A program made the translations under genes and the position numbers. Shown here in pieces: positions 1 to 9,683 of a stretch of DNA of 64,000 nt (positions are counted from its first letter, which is position 1; each line of letters starts with the position of its first letter). The stretch covers positions 57,733 through 121,732 of the forward strand of contig CP012157.1 of the NCBI GenBank assembly GCA_001602455.1, written 5' to 3'. The notes under the pieces were generated by a model. The model was not told the origin of the DNA, did no database searches, and saw only the letters and a program-made list of their open reading frames with translations. The DNA comes from Betaproteobacteria bacterium UKL13-2 (GTDB lineage: Bacteria; Pseudomonadota; Gammaproteobacteria; Burkholderiales; Usitatibacteraceae).

Positions 1-371
1 TGACGGCGAAATTCCGCCTTGTCCTGATCAGTAAGGTTCTCAGCCACCTCGACGATGTAGTCATCGGCTTCGGCCAAATCATCAGGGGCCGGCTGACCAC
101 CCTTGATTCGGTGTTTGGCGTTCTCGATCCGGCGTTCGACGGATGAAAGAGCGCCTTCACGCGCTTTTGAATCGACCTGCTTGCCAAACCCGGCCAGGCG
201 CAAGCGCAGGAGGTTCAGGCGTGGACGGAGCAACTCTGCCTGAGCGCCGCCCAACAGCTCGATCTCCATCTCGGCATCGTCGAGGGCGCGCCGGGCGTCG
301 TCGCGATCAGCGCCAGCAACTGCACGTTCGGCGGCGTCGAGGGATTGGATAGCTGCGGTGTCTTGGCTCAT
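1..371 (-). CDS. Hypothetical protein, 3' part outside the window
   Basis: An open frame reads leftward from an ATG at 371 (start MSQDTAAIQSLDAAERAVAG) and leaves the window without a stop, so only the first 123 codons are visible. The protein is rich in Ala, Glu, Asp, Arg and Leu with heptad-like stretches, which suggests helical or coiled-coil structure. No catalytic motif is visible. No strong Shine-Dalgarno precedes the ATG. It lies just downstream of a decayed coiled-coil gene and an IS21 remnant, so it probably belongs to an accessory region. I do not recognise the family. Confidence 0.45.
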   Translation of the reverse strand, partial: MSQDTAAIQSLDAAERAVAGADRDDARRALDDAEMEIELLGGAQAELLRPRLNLLRLRLAGFGKQVDSKAREGALSSVERRIENAKHRIKGGQPAPDDLAEADDYIVEVAENLTDQDKAEFRR

Positions 372-672
372 GGTGTGGCTTTCTGGTGTTTACGAGGGAG
401 GGAATAAGGGTAAGTCTGGATGAGGACGAATACGGGCGAGAATTCAACCACATGAGACCAAGTATGGCAAGAGCTCGTGCGGCTGCTTGCTGCTTGGTCC
501 CGGCGAGCTCGCCTCGTAGGGAGGTTGCCACGCTTTCTGCGGCAGCCCGCAGCGTCCGTTCCCGATCAACTTCCAAACGCAGTCGGCGCTCAGCGGCTGC
601 TTCGCGTTCCTCTGCTACTCTCGTTGCGCGCTTTTTCGAGCTCGTCAGCAAAATCATGCCTAGCCTCAGTCT
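307..672 (-). pseudogene. Decayed coiled-coil gene, 5' end cut by IS21 remnant
   Basis: Two overlapping minus-strand frames together encode a charged helical protein. The upstream frame gives HDFADELEKARNE; the downstream frame gives KKRATRVAEEREAAAERRL and continues through an Arg/Glu/Ala-rich coil. The switch falls at an A5 run (T5 at about 632–636). Removing one A would join them as ADELEKRATRVAEER. The upstream end stops at the IS21 terminal repeat near 678. The look is vaguely like small phage or plasmid coiled-coil proteins such as spanins, but I cannot assign it. The 3' part runs over the start of the next gene in another frame, so the true stop is unclear. Confidence 0.3.
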
Positions 673-677
673 GGACG

Positions 678-792
678 TGGGTCAATTTCTAATGCAATTC
701 ACACCCCAAAGTGGGTCAAAATTCAGTGCAAATCAACAACTGTTGAATTGCATCGAAATCTGACCCACCAATTGCATTGAATTTTGACCCAC
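678..792. repeat. IS21 terminal repeat cluster
   Basis: TGGGTCA motifs occur at 678 and near 712 in direct orientation. The inverted form TGACCCACC occurs near 761 and again at 785–793. The stretch GTGGGTCAAAATTCAGTGCAA near 711 is nearly the reverse complement of 772–792. Such clusters are transposase-binding sites at IS21-family ends. Confidence 0.7.
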
Positions 793-844
793 CTGAATTA
801 GTACGAATTTACGCTTCTTCTGTGGATAGTTTGGTGGATTTCCT

Positions 845-1609
845 TTACCGCTTGATGCGTTGGGTAGGTTTTGGTTCGGTATCTCGGTTCTTGAAGCGGT
901 AAGAGTCGTTGCCAGTTTCTACAATGTGGCAGTGATGCGTCAACCGATCCAGTAACGCGGTCGTCATCTTGGCATCGCCGAAGACTGATGGCCACTCACC
1001 GAAGCTCAAGTTCGTCGTAATGATGATGCTGGTGTGCTCATAGAGATTGCTAATCAGGTGAAACAACAAAGCACCACCCGATTGGCTAAACGGCAGATAG
1101 CCCAACTCATCGAGAATGACGAGGTCGGCATACAACAACCTGAAGGCCAGATGGCCCGATCGGCCTGCCGCCTTCTCCTGCTCCAGCAAGTTCACCAACT
1201 CAATGGTAGAGAAGTAGCGCACCCGCTTATGTAAATGGGTAATCGCCTGCACGCCGATTGCACTGGCCAGATGCGTCTTGCCGGTTCCCGGGCCACCCAC
1301 CAGCACCACGTTATGCGCGCTGTCGATAAAGGTGCCATTGTGTAATTGCCGGATCAAGCCTTCATCGACTCGACTCTGGCTAAAGTCGAAGCCGGCCAGA
1401 TCCCGATGGGCCGGGAACTTCGCCACCTTCAGTTGATAGCCCACCAAGCGGACCTCTCGCTCGGCAACCTCAGCCTTCAGCAGGTTGCCCAGAATCGGTA
1501 GTGCCGCCTGATAGGCGGGCGAGCCTTGCTGGCTCAAGTCGGCAACGGCTTGCGCCATTCCCGTCAACTTCAACGATTTCATCATCATGATCATCGCCTC
1601 AGGCTGCAT
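845..1609 (-). CDS. istB: IS21-family helper ATPase IstB
   Basis: This 254-residue AAA+ ATPase assists the IstA transposase in target selection. A Walker A motif, GGPGTGKT, lies at residues 105–112 and a Walker B motif, [10 protein letters not shown], at 161–170. The N-terminal 80 residues match the IstB helical region. Length is normal for the family (about 250). The ATG at 1609 overlaps the end of the istA fragment by 11 bases, the usual istA-istB arrangement. The gene looks intact, but with istA truncated it is probably functionally orphaned unless another IS21 copy supplies IstA. Confidence 0.93.
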   Translation of the reverse strand: MQPEAMIMMMKSLKLTGMAQAVADLSQQGSPAYQAALPILGNLLKAEVAEREVRLVGYQLKVAKFPAHRDLAGFDFSQSRVDEGLIRQLHNGTFIDSAHNVVLVGGPGTGKTHLASAIGVQAITHLHKRVRYFSTIELVNLLEQEKAAGRSGHLAFRLLYADLVILDELGYLPFSQSGGALLFHLISNLYEHTSIIITTNLSFGEWPSVFGDAKMTTALLDRLTHHCHIVETGNDSYRFKNRDTEPKPTQRIKR

Positions 1610-1895
1610 AACGGCCTCCCGATTGGGCCACCGGCCTGAGCGTGTCGTAGCGGGTCACGTTCGCCTCGGGTTCAACTTTGAGTGAGAGCGGCGCGGGGGT
1701 GGCGATCGGCTGTGGCGCACTGCCTTCGACCAGTTGGCTTAAGATGTTCAGGATGTGCTGTTTTGACGCCGCCCCCGATTCAAGGGCAAGCTCGACCGCG
1801 CACAAGACGGCAGACTCATCGTGGTGCAGCACCAACGCCAAGATATCGACCATTTTGCGGTCGCCCCCTGGGCGCTTCATCAATACCGTCTGCAA
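1599..1895 (-). pseudogene. istA: IstA transposase, C-terminal fragment
   Basis: About 95 codons of the IstA C-terminus remain, recognisable from RRPGGDR-MVDIL-like residues (here KRPGGDRKMVDILALVLHH) and a following ELALESGAASKQHILN segment that is conserved at the end of IS21 transposases. The DDE catalytic domain and the helix-turn-helix domain, roughly the first 400 residues, are absent. Homology starts near 1893, where the sequence passes into the 3' end of a HEPN-domain gene read in another frame. The downstream overlap with istB is preserved. The fragment has no credible start of its own. Confidence 0.85.
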
Positions 1896-2564
1896 TTACC
1901 CTAAATCCGGCAGTTACCCTGCCGCTGTAAGTTGGGCTGACGGTACACAATATGACGACTAAGTTTCTAACGAGAGAATCGCACGGTCTTTTTAGTGGAC
2001 CAGAAGAAAACGCAACCAGAGCAGCTTTCTTGTTTGTTGGAAAGTAGTCGGAATCAATTTCCACCATTAGTCTTTCTAGCGCGTACTTTCCTTGAACCGG
2101 CTGGTGCTGAAGAAGGTGGTGTACTGCAGACCTGATATGCAATCGGGCGAGTTCGCCTGGAGGGCTGAACGGGTTCTCCTCTGAAACCATCGATGGGTGT
2201 GCGCAGCGATTTCTGTCCTCGCGCAATCGCTCCAGATCTTGGCACTCCAGGTGGGATAGAAGCTCAAATTTGTCGCGTGCAACTTCCAAGAGGGTGCGTT
2301 CGAATTCCAACGAACGCTTCAAGTCGTTGCTGGCCCGTATGGACTTGAGTTCCTCAATTTTTTCTCAGCTTCTGCGTCCCCGGCGAGGGCTAGTTCGCGA
2401 AGTTTGTCGATTACATCAAAACAGACGGCGATCCAGCAGGCAACTACGCTCGACCGAAACGCGCCAACTTTGTAGCAGGCTACCGCCTCAGCAATGTAGC
2501 TTTTGGCACGCTCATCGCGGCACTTTAAGACAAGCTCATCGAGATCCGCTAATGGCTGGCTCAT
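1816..2564 (-). pseudogene. HEPN-domain protein, frameshifted and 3'-truncated
   Basis: The reading frame starts at the ATG at 2564 (MSQPLADLDELVLKC). It shows a helical HEPN-like N-terminus (residues about 22–55, SYIAEAVACYKVGAF then W-x-A-x-x-D), then runs out after EAEKK. A -1 shift in the A6 run at 2358–2363 would continue as KKIEELKSIRASNDLKRSL and reach DRNRCAHPSM, which holds the HEPN motif R118-N-x3-H123. HEPN domains of this type are metal-independent RNases common in toxins and defence systems. After about residue 220 the frame enters IS21 sequence and stops at 1816. The start is supported by an ATGA overlap with the preceding 64-codon gene. As written the gene is broken twice; the frameshift could instead be an error or slippage. 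Confidence 0.6.
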
Positions 2565-2755
2565 CGTGGCCCTGACAAAAAAGTGCACGAGCTCAAATAA
2601 ACACTCATCAAACTCTTACCCGACTCAACTTTTCCACCATCAGCGTTTGCCACCCGGTGCCAGTCGCTCCCCACCGTCCAATCACTTTGATAGGCAGCCG
2701 GAGAGAAATGGCTTGGCGAGGATTGGGTGCGCGAGATGGGCTTTTTCGCGGTCAT
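2561..2755 (-). CDS. Small protein of unknown function, 64 aa
   Basis: A 64-codon frame begins at ATG 2755 behind a good Shine-Dalgarno (GAGGAAAG, 5 bases before the start). It ends in TGA overlapping the HEPN ATG as ATGA, which implies translational coupling. The protein is polar, with Ser and Trp and no membrane segment or known motif (start MTAKKPISRTQSS). It starts 9 bases after the stop of the 85-aa gene. Position and coupling argue that it is real; composition alone would not. It could be an antitoxin, an adaptor, or a degraded part of a larger protein. Confidence 0.5.
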   Translation of the reverse strand: MTAKKPISRTQSSPSHFSPAAYQSDWTVGSDWHRVANADGGKVESGKSLMSVYLSSCTFLSGPR

Positions 2756-2764
2756 TTACTTTCC

Positions 2765-3022
2765 TCACGCTGCCTTCAGCGCCACGATTGAGTCAGGGTT
2801 GGCAAGTGTCCCAATCGGCTCGAAGTAGCGGCGGTGCGTTTTCCTTAGGTCTTCTTCAGACTCAGCCTCAAGCGTGACAATTTCACGTTCGACGTTCGAC
2901 TGCATTCTGTCTAGCTCAAGTTCAGCACGCGCTGCCCTAGCCAAGTCAGCTTGAGTGTCTTGGAACGCCAGCAGCTGAACGAGACTGCCACTTTGGCGGT
3001 CATATTCAATTAGGAAAATCAT
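2765..3022 (-). CDS. Small acidic protein paired with the RelA/SpoT-domain gene, 85 aa
   Basis: The start MIFLIEYDRQSG lies 17 bases inside the 3' end of the RelA/SpoT-domain gene, so the two are almost certainly co-translated. The protein has a short N-terminal strand-like segment, a central helical acidic stretch (residues about 25–65, many Glu, Asp, Arg and Ala) and the tail RRYFEPIGTLANPDS. No catalytic motif is visible. I believe similar small proteins sit next to RelA/SpoT-domain genes in other genomes, but this is from memory and not verified. An antitoxin or activity modulator of the synthetase is the natural hypothesis. Confidence 0.7.
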   Translation of the reverse strand: MIFLIEYDRQSGSLVQLLAFQDTQADLARAARAELELDRMQSNVEREIVTLEAESEEDLRKTHRRYFEPIGTLANPDSIVALKAA

Positions 3023-3695
3023 CGTCTGCTCCAGATGTCGTTAGTAGTTCCAACAACGCATTTCTAACGGTCACTTTGCCCTTCTCGACGATGTCTGACT
3101 TGATGGCATCGCTGGCAGAGCCTACTTCCAAAACCTCGAGCAAATCAACATATTCTGAGAATAGGTCCAGACTCTCTCGAATGTCTGCTTTGCCACCGCC
3201 GTACTTCAACGCGACCCCGAATTTATCGGCTAGTTTTTCCGAGATTTCGCCCCAGAGGTGCTGGAGCTGAGTGCGCACCTGAACTTCAACCATTTGGCCG
3301 GACAAGCATACAACAACATCGACGGCTCTGTAACCATGACTGGCAAACTGACGTCGATCAAACACTCTGGATTGAGCGAAATGCGAGGTAATTGCCTCGA
3401 CTAAAGCGTTTTGTTCCGCGATGGAGGCAACGACAACCCGACACCCAGCAATATCCTGCATTTGTGTCAAACGAATCGATTCACGATTCAATTTATCTAC
3501 GATTGCCGTTGTTGACTTTGCTGGCCTCCCGCTTACGGCGACACCCGCTAGCTGCCGAACGGTCTTCAAGACCTCTAGGTACGAGGCTGCAAAGCTCGAT
3601 CGATATGCGTCCAGCGTTCGCAAATCTTGTGGGGAAACCTCGATTCGAAGGCGATCCCCTAGACGATCAATTTCCGATTTGCTTGGCGATTGCAT
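3006..3695 (-). CDS. RelA/SpoT synthetase-domain protein (small alarmone synthetase or toxSAS-like)
   Basis: This 229-residue protein carries one nucleotide pyrophosphokinase domain and no HD hydrolase, TGS or ACT domains. Visible elements are SGRPAKSTTAIVDKL (R57, K60), DIAGCRVVV (D81), HGYRAVD (Y122), VEVQVRT (E137, Q139) and W148. The family transfers pyrophosphate from ATP to GDP/GTP, or in toxic members to other nucleotides or tRNA. The YRxxH histidine of most members is Asp here (D126), which may alter activity. It leads a four-gene minus-strand operon ending in a HEPN gene, unlike the genomic housekeeping relA/spoT. A toxin or phage-defence role is inferred, not shown. Confidence 0.82.
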   Translation of the reverse strand: MQSPSKSEIDRLGDRLRIEVSPQDLRTLDAYRSSFAASYLEVLKTVRQLAGVAVSGRPAKSTTAIVDKLNRESIRLTQMQDIAGCRVVVASIAEQNALVEAITSHFAQSRVFDRRQFASHGYRAVDVVVCLSGQMVEVQVRTQLQHLWGEISEKLADKFGVALKYGGGKADIRESLDLFSEYVDLLEVLEVGSASDAIKSDIVEKGKVTVRNALLELLTTSGADDDFPN

Positions 3696-3730
3696 TGCGT
3701 GATGATGATTAACCGAAGGCTTGTCGCAGA

Positions 3731-5804
<2,074 letters not shown>

Positions 5805-6132
5805 TATCAAGCCATCACGTTACACCAATTCAAACGCCCCCACAAACACGTTGACGAATGCCCTTTCAACGCATACACAAATAGCGCACAAACTGGCTCG
5901 TGATGCGATGGGTGGGTCTCAGCCCGCTACAGTTGCCGAGCGCGATGCCATGTTGACCGGTTTGGTGCGTATCTCCTACCCTTTGTCTGTGCGCGGCAGG
6001 GTAAAGTCGTTTCGAGTGTCAAGGTCGTCTCCAAAAGCAATCGGAAAGGCCAGCACCACCCGTATTGCGTAAAGTTGACGGAAATGCTGGCTTGACGTAT
6101 CTTGCTGACTTATTGGTCATTAAAGTAATCTT
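5805..6132. other. Intergenic region between thiC leader and TetR gene
   Basis: This 328-base gap should hold the thiC promoter on the minus strand and the regulator promoter on the plus strand. A TTGACG near 6092 is the only -35-like box I see for the regulator, without a clear -10. One short open frame in the gap has no ribosome-binding site or recognisable product, and I do not call it. Confidence 0.4.
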
Positions 6133-6771
6133 GTGTGTCCGTTAGCCATATTAATTGAACCCCGCTGGGAACGTCGCAAAGATGCGCGTCCGGGTGAACT
6201 TGCGACCGCTGCGCTTGAGCTCTTCATTGAAAAAGGTTTCTCCGCAACCCGTTTGGATGATATCGCCAAACGCGCGGGGGTTTCGAAGGGCACGCTCTAC
6301 CTTTACTTTGACAGCAAAGAAGCGCTATTCAAGAGCGTCATTCAAGAGGGGATTGTATCGCGCATTACTGAATTCGAGGCCTTCATGCGGACCTATGAAG
6401 GCCAATCTGCTGATCTGCTGCGCGATCTCATCAATACGTGGTGGGATCAAATTGGCGGCACCAAGTTAGGTGGCATCACCAAGCTCATGATGTCCGAATC
6501 AGGCAACTTCCCTGAACTCGCCGCCTTCTATCATGACGAAGTGATTACTCGTGCAATGGGCTTGTTCGTCTATGTCATCGAGCGCGGCATTCAGGCAGGT
6601 GAATTCCGCGCATTGCCGATGGAGTACGTGCCGCGCATTTGTGCCGCGCCGGTCGTGATGTTGATGCTATGGCAACATTCATTTGATGTTTGCGGTGCAA
6701 AGGATATTGATCCCCATGCCTATTTAAAAACGCATACCGATATGCTGCTCCACTCGCTCATGATGCGGTAG
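6133..6771 (+). CDS. TetR/AcrR-family transcriptional regulator
   Basis: This 212-residue protein has a TetR N-terminal DNA-binding domain: AALELFIEKGFSATRLDDIA, then the helix-turn-helix GVSKGTLYLYFDSKEALF (about residues 37–66). The helical ligand-binding half resembles regulators of the AcrR/RutR-like group near efflux genes. The frame begins with GTG at 6133 and no better start is evident. It precedes pcm, a rhodanese and tolC on the same strand, so it may control the TolC-dependent export genes; this rests on position only. Confidence 0.85.
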   Translation: MCPLAILIEPRWERRKDARPGELATAALELFIEKGFSATRLDDIAKRAGVSKGTLYLYFDSKEALFKSVIQEGIVSRITEFEAFMRTYEGQSADLLRDLINTWWDQIGGTKLGGITKLMMSESGNFPELAAFYHDEVITRAMGLFVYVIERGIQAGEFRALPMEYVPRICAAPVVMLMLWQHSFDVCGAKDIDPHAYLKTHTDMLLHSLMMR

Positions 6772-6893
6772 CGCATTCGACAGTTCGCCCTCCGAGCACC
6801 GTGGTGGGCATTTGCTAAACTTCAGCCCGATTCATTCAACGTCATTTATTGACCACTCGCCCAAAAACTTTCTGCCGACAGGTCGCGTTAATC

Positions 6894-7559
6894 ATGGATA
6901 TCGAACAAGCCCGCTTCAATATGGTCGAACAACAAATCCGCACATGGGAAGTGCTCGATCAATCGGTACTCGATCTGCTGTTGGCTGTGAAACGCGAAGA
7001 CTTCGTGCCGACCGCCTACCGGGCGCTCGCCTTCGTCGATATGGAGATCCCGCTCGGTGAAGGCCAAACCATGATGGCACCGAAGCTGGAAGCGCGACTC
7101 ATCCAAGATCTCGCACTTAAAGCGCACGAGCGCGTGTTGGAAATTGGCACGGGCTCCGGATATCTCACGGCACTCCTCGCCAAACGCACCGCGAAAGTCG
7201 CCTCGATCGAGTACTTCGAGAGCCTCGCCACCAGTGCCGCCGCGCGAATCGCCGTCGCTGGTATCGATAACGTTGAAATCACCGTCGGTGACGCCGCGCA
7301 ATCGCCCGCAAACTTCGTTGATGCTACTCAGACCTTCGACGTCATCGTATTCACTGGCTCATTACCCGTGTTGCCAACGGTCTACCTGAACCACTTGGCG
7401 GTTGGTGGCCGATTGTTCGCCGTGGTCGGCGATGCGCCCGCCATGAAAGCAACACTTTTTACCAAGACCCGCGAAAACACCACGACCGAACAGGCGTTAT
7501 TTGAAACAGTGCTGCCGCCGCTGATCAATGCGGAACAGCCATCGCGCTTCACGTTTTGA
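6894..7559 (+). CDS. pcm: Protein-L-isoaspartate O-methyltransferase family
   Basis: The enzyme would methylate isoaspartyl residues in damaged proteins using SAM. The SAM-binding motif VLEIGTGSGYLTALL lies at residues 81–95, with FNMVEQQIRTWEVLD at the N-terminus as in betaproteobacterial members. The start at 6894 (MDIEQARF) matches the family and avoids a poorly conserved upstream extension from 6849. Length is 221 residues. Its stop overlaps the region just before the rhodanese gene. Position ahead of tolC is typical of betaproteobacteria. Confidence 0.88.
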   Translation: MDIEQARFNMVEQQIRTWEVLDQSVLDLLLAVKREDFVPTAYRALAFVDMEIPLGEGQTMMAPKLEARLIQDLALKAHERVLEIGTGSGYLTALLAKRTAKVASIEYFESLATSAAARIAVAGIDNVEITVGDAAQSPANFVDATQTFDVIVFTGSLPVLPTVYLNHLAVGGRLFAVVGDAPAMKATLFTKTRENTTTEQALFETVLPPLINAEQPSRFTF

Positions 7560-7561
7560 AG

Positions 7562-7885
7562 ATGCGACAACTGACACCCGCCGGGCTGAAGTCCATGCTA
7601 CAGGGCGCCCCTGAGGCGAGGCCGCTGCTCATCGATGTTCGTGAGCCGTGGGAATTTCAATTAGCCAGTATCGCCGGTTCCACGCACCTGCCCATGGGCG
7701 ATATCCCCTCACGCATCCAAGAGATCGATTCAACGCATCCTACTGTCGTAATCTGTCATCACGGGGTTCGAAGTCTGCAAGTCGTCGCATATTTAGAGCG
7801 ACAAGGTTTCGAGAACCTTCATAATCTCCAAGGTGGTATTGACGCATGGTCGAGAGAAATCGACCCGACCGTACCGTTTTATTGA
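7562..7885 (+). CDS. Rhodanese-domain protein (single domain)
   Basis: This 107-residue single rhodanese domain contains LLIDVREPWEF, HLPMGDIP, the active-site loop ICHHGVRS (C65 as the likely sulfur-accepting Cys), and GGIDAWS near the end. The family moves sulfane sulfur, for example from thiosulfate to cyanide or to a sulfur carrier. I chose ATG 7562; a TTG two codons upstream is possible. It starts 2 bases after the pcm stop and is probably co-transcribed with pcm. The physiological acceptor is unknown. Confidence 0.9.
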   Translation: MRQLTPAGLKSMLQGAPEARPLLIDVREPWEFQLASIAGSTHLPMGDIPSRIQEIDSTHPTVVICHHGVRSLQVVAYLERQGFENLHNLQGGIDAWSREIDPTVPFY

Positions 7886-7989
7886 TTGATTGCTAATTCG
7901 TGGCTGCTAAACCTTGCGCGGCAACCAAACCACCGGCGTGCTCCATATAACTGCCGTCCACACAATCTGTTTCTAGGTCCCAAGTTCAT

Positions 7990-9330
7990 ATGAAAAACCA
8001 CATTCTTCGTCGCGCCGTCGGTGGCTTGTTTACCGCAACCTTGCTGACTAGCGCTTTTAGCGTATCAGCCGCTGATCTGGTGGCGATCTACCGCGATGCC
8101 ATCGCACAAGACCCGGTTTTTTCTTCGGCCAGGTTTGCCTACGATGCCGCGAAAGAAGCCAGCCCGATCGCGCGCGCGGCGACGCTGCCCTCGATTGGTC
8201 TTGGCGGCTCTGCAACAAGAGTAAATAGCGAAACCGATTTCGCCGGTTCCTCAACGTCGCGCGATTACACCAACAAAGCCTACACGTTGTCCCTTACCCA
8301 ACCGCTGTTCCGTATGCAAACATGGATCGCAGTGGATCAGGCGGCGCTACAGGTGAAACAAGCCGAGGCGTTGTTTGCTGACGCCAAACAGTCACTGATC
8401 ACACGCACGGCGCAAGCCTACTTTGACGTGCTGTTGGCGCAAGACAACGTGGAGCTATCTGCGGCGCAAAAGAAGGCGTTTGCCGAGCAACTGGCTGCTG
8501 CTAAACGCAATTTTGAAGTCGGCACCTCAACCATTGTTGATACCTATGAGGCGCAGGCGAAGTACGATCTCGCCGTATCCAAAGAAATCTTTGATCAGGC
8601 TGATTTTGAAATCAAGAAGCACGCCCTTCAGCAGCTCATCGGTAAAAAAGCGCCGTCGTTGTCGGCATTGAAAGACAACGTCGCGCTGCCACTCCCGACC
8701 CCCGCTGACCCTGAAAAATGGGTGGCCGCCGCCGAAGAAGCGAGTCCGTCCATTGCCCAAGCTCGCGCCTTGTACGAAATTGCGACCAAAGACGTTGATC
8801 GCAACAAAGCCGGTCACTACCCAACGCTCGACTTGGTTGGTTCTTATGGCTACAACAGCGCACCATCGACCTCATCAACCCTGTCTGGCTCACTCGTGTC
8901 GAAAACCACCCAGTTGGGACTGTCGCTAAACATTCCGCTTTACGCCGGTGGCGGCACCCAGTCCCGAATCCGCCAAGCCCTTTCGGCGAAAGACCAGTCG
9001 GAGCAGAACCTCGAAAACAGTAAACGCAGCGTCGCGCAAAACGTTCGCTCCTCGTTTCTCAATGTCACCAGCGGCGTTGCACAGGTCAAAGCGCTTGAGG
9101 CGTCACTCATTTCATCGAAGGCCTCGCTCGATTCAACGTTGCTCGGCAAAGATGTTGGCGTGCGTACCAACGTTGACGTCCTGAATTCGCAGCAGCAGCT
9201 TTTCCAAACACGTCGTGACTTGCAGCAAGCGCGTTACAGCACGATCTTGGCGCAACTTCGATTGAAATCCGCAGCCGGCCGTTTGACCGAAGATGATCTC
9301 GCAGAAGTGAACCGATTGCTGCAACGCTAG
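7990..9330 (+). CDS. tolC: TolC family outer-membrane channel
   Basis: This 446-residue outer-membrane efflux protein forms the trimeric channel used by RND pumps and type I secretion. A signal peptide (hydrophobic core VGGLFTATLLTSAFSVSA, residues about 10–27) precedes DLVAIYRDAIAQDP, the conserved TolC N-terminus. Two repeated outer-membrane-efflux domains follow, with IPLYAGGGTQSRIRQA at the start of a helical repeat near residue 315. Length is usual for TolC. It follows the rhodanese after 104 bases and is followed by a repeat region and convergent waaA. Confidence 0.95.
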   Translation: MKNHILRRAVGGLFTATLLTSAFSVSAADLVAIYRDAIAQDPVFSSARFAYDAAKEASPIARAATLPSIGLGGSATRVNSETDFAGSSTSRDYTNKAYTLSLTQPLFRMQTWIAVDQAALQVKQAEALFADAKQSLITRTAQAYFDVLLAQDNVELSAAQKKAFAEQLAAAKRNFEVGTSTIVDTYEAQAKYDLAVSKEIFDQADFEIKKHALQQLIGKKAPSLSALKDNVALPLPTPADPEKWVAAAEEASPSIAQARALYEIATKDVDRNKAGHYPTLDLVGSYGYNSAPSTSSTLSGSLVSKTTQLGLSLNIPLYAGGGTQSRIRQALSAKDQSEQNLENSKRSVAQNVRSSFLNVTSGVAQVKALEASLISSKASLDSTLLGKDVGVRTNVDVLNSQQQLFQTRRDLQQARYSTILAQLRLKSAAGRLTEDDLAEVNRLLQR

Positions 9331-9683
9331 ACCGAGGAATAGAAGGGAAGAAGGGAACTTCTCTTGATGCGGCAACTAAATGTGGACGTCGAAGGACGGT
9401 GCTTAGAAGGACGTTGCCGCTGGGCGATTGGCAAACCAATTTGGCTCGTTTCTCTTTTGCGGTGGATGCGGGCTGCACGCTCGCTCTCGGGTGATTGGAC
9501 GGCAAATCGGACGGCAAATTGGACGGCACCGTGTTTGCCATCGCAGTTGATAAAAACGCGCCTTCCTCCCGTACGTATTTGGCAAACACGGCTCGCGATG
9601 CCGTGGTCAGTCAGGCAAAAAATCGCTCACCCGTTCACCTACTGACCCGCCTTCGAACGCGCCCCCATGAAATGTTCAGGCTA
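9331..9683. repeat. Mosaic repeat region downstream of tolC
   Basis: There is no convincing gene here. A GGGAACTTCTC half-unit lies near 9354. The stretch about 9430–9485 matches 60197–60254 closely (shared AACCAATTTGGCTCGTT and GGATGCGGGCTGCACG). Near 9487–9524 the unit TTGGACGGCAAA-like recurs about three times. The right end, CCATGAAATGTTCAGGCTAG at 9664–9683, is the terminal repeat of the MITE-like family also seen near 21681, 42738 and 60138. Confidence 0.7.

Larger units (their letters stand above)
678..1893 (-). mobile_element. IS21-family insertion sequence remnant
   Basis: The segment holds an intact istB, the last part of istA, and at the istB end a cluster of repeated GTGGGTCAAAATTC-type motifs typical of the multiple terminal repeats of IS21 elements. 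The other end is missing: istA homology begins only near 1893, with no terminal repeats beyond it. About 400 N-terminal IstA codons and one IS end have therefore been lost. Such an element should be unable to transpose on its own. The left boundary at 678 (TGGGTCA) is inferred from the first repeat; no target duplication can be checked because the other end is gone. Confidence 0.8.

Noticed and set aside
1890-1960. End of a second mobile element at the istA break
   Set aside because: GGGTAACTGCCGG and GGGTAATTGC are suggestive of short repeats, but no inverted partner or transposase is visible.
5851-6072. 73-codon frame between thiC and the TetR gene
   Set aside because: No ribosome-binding site and low-complexity basic tail; more likely non-coding.
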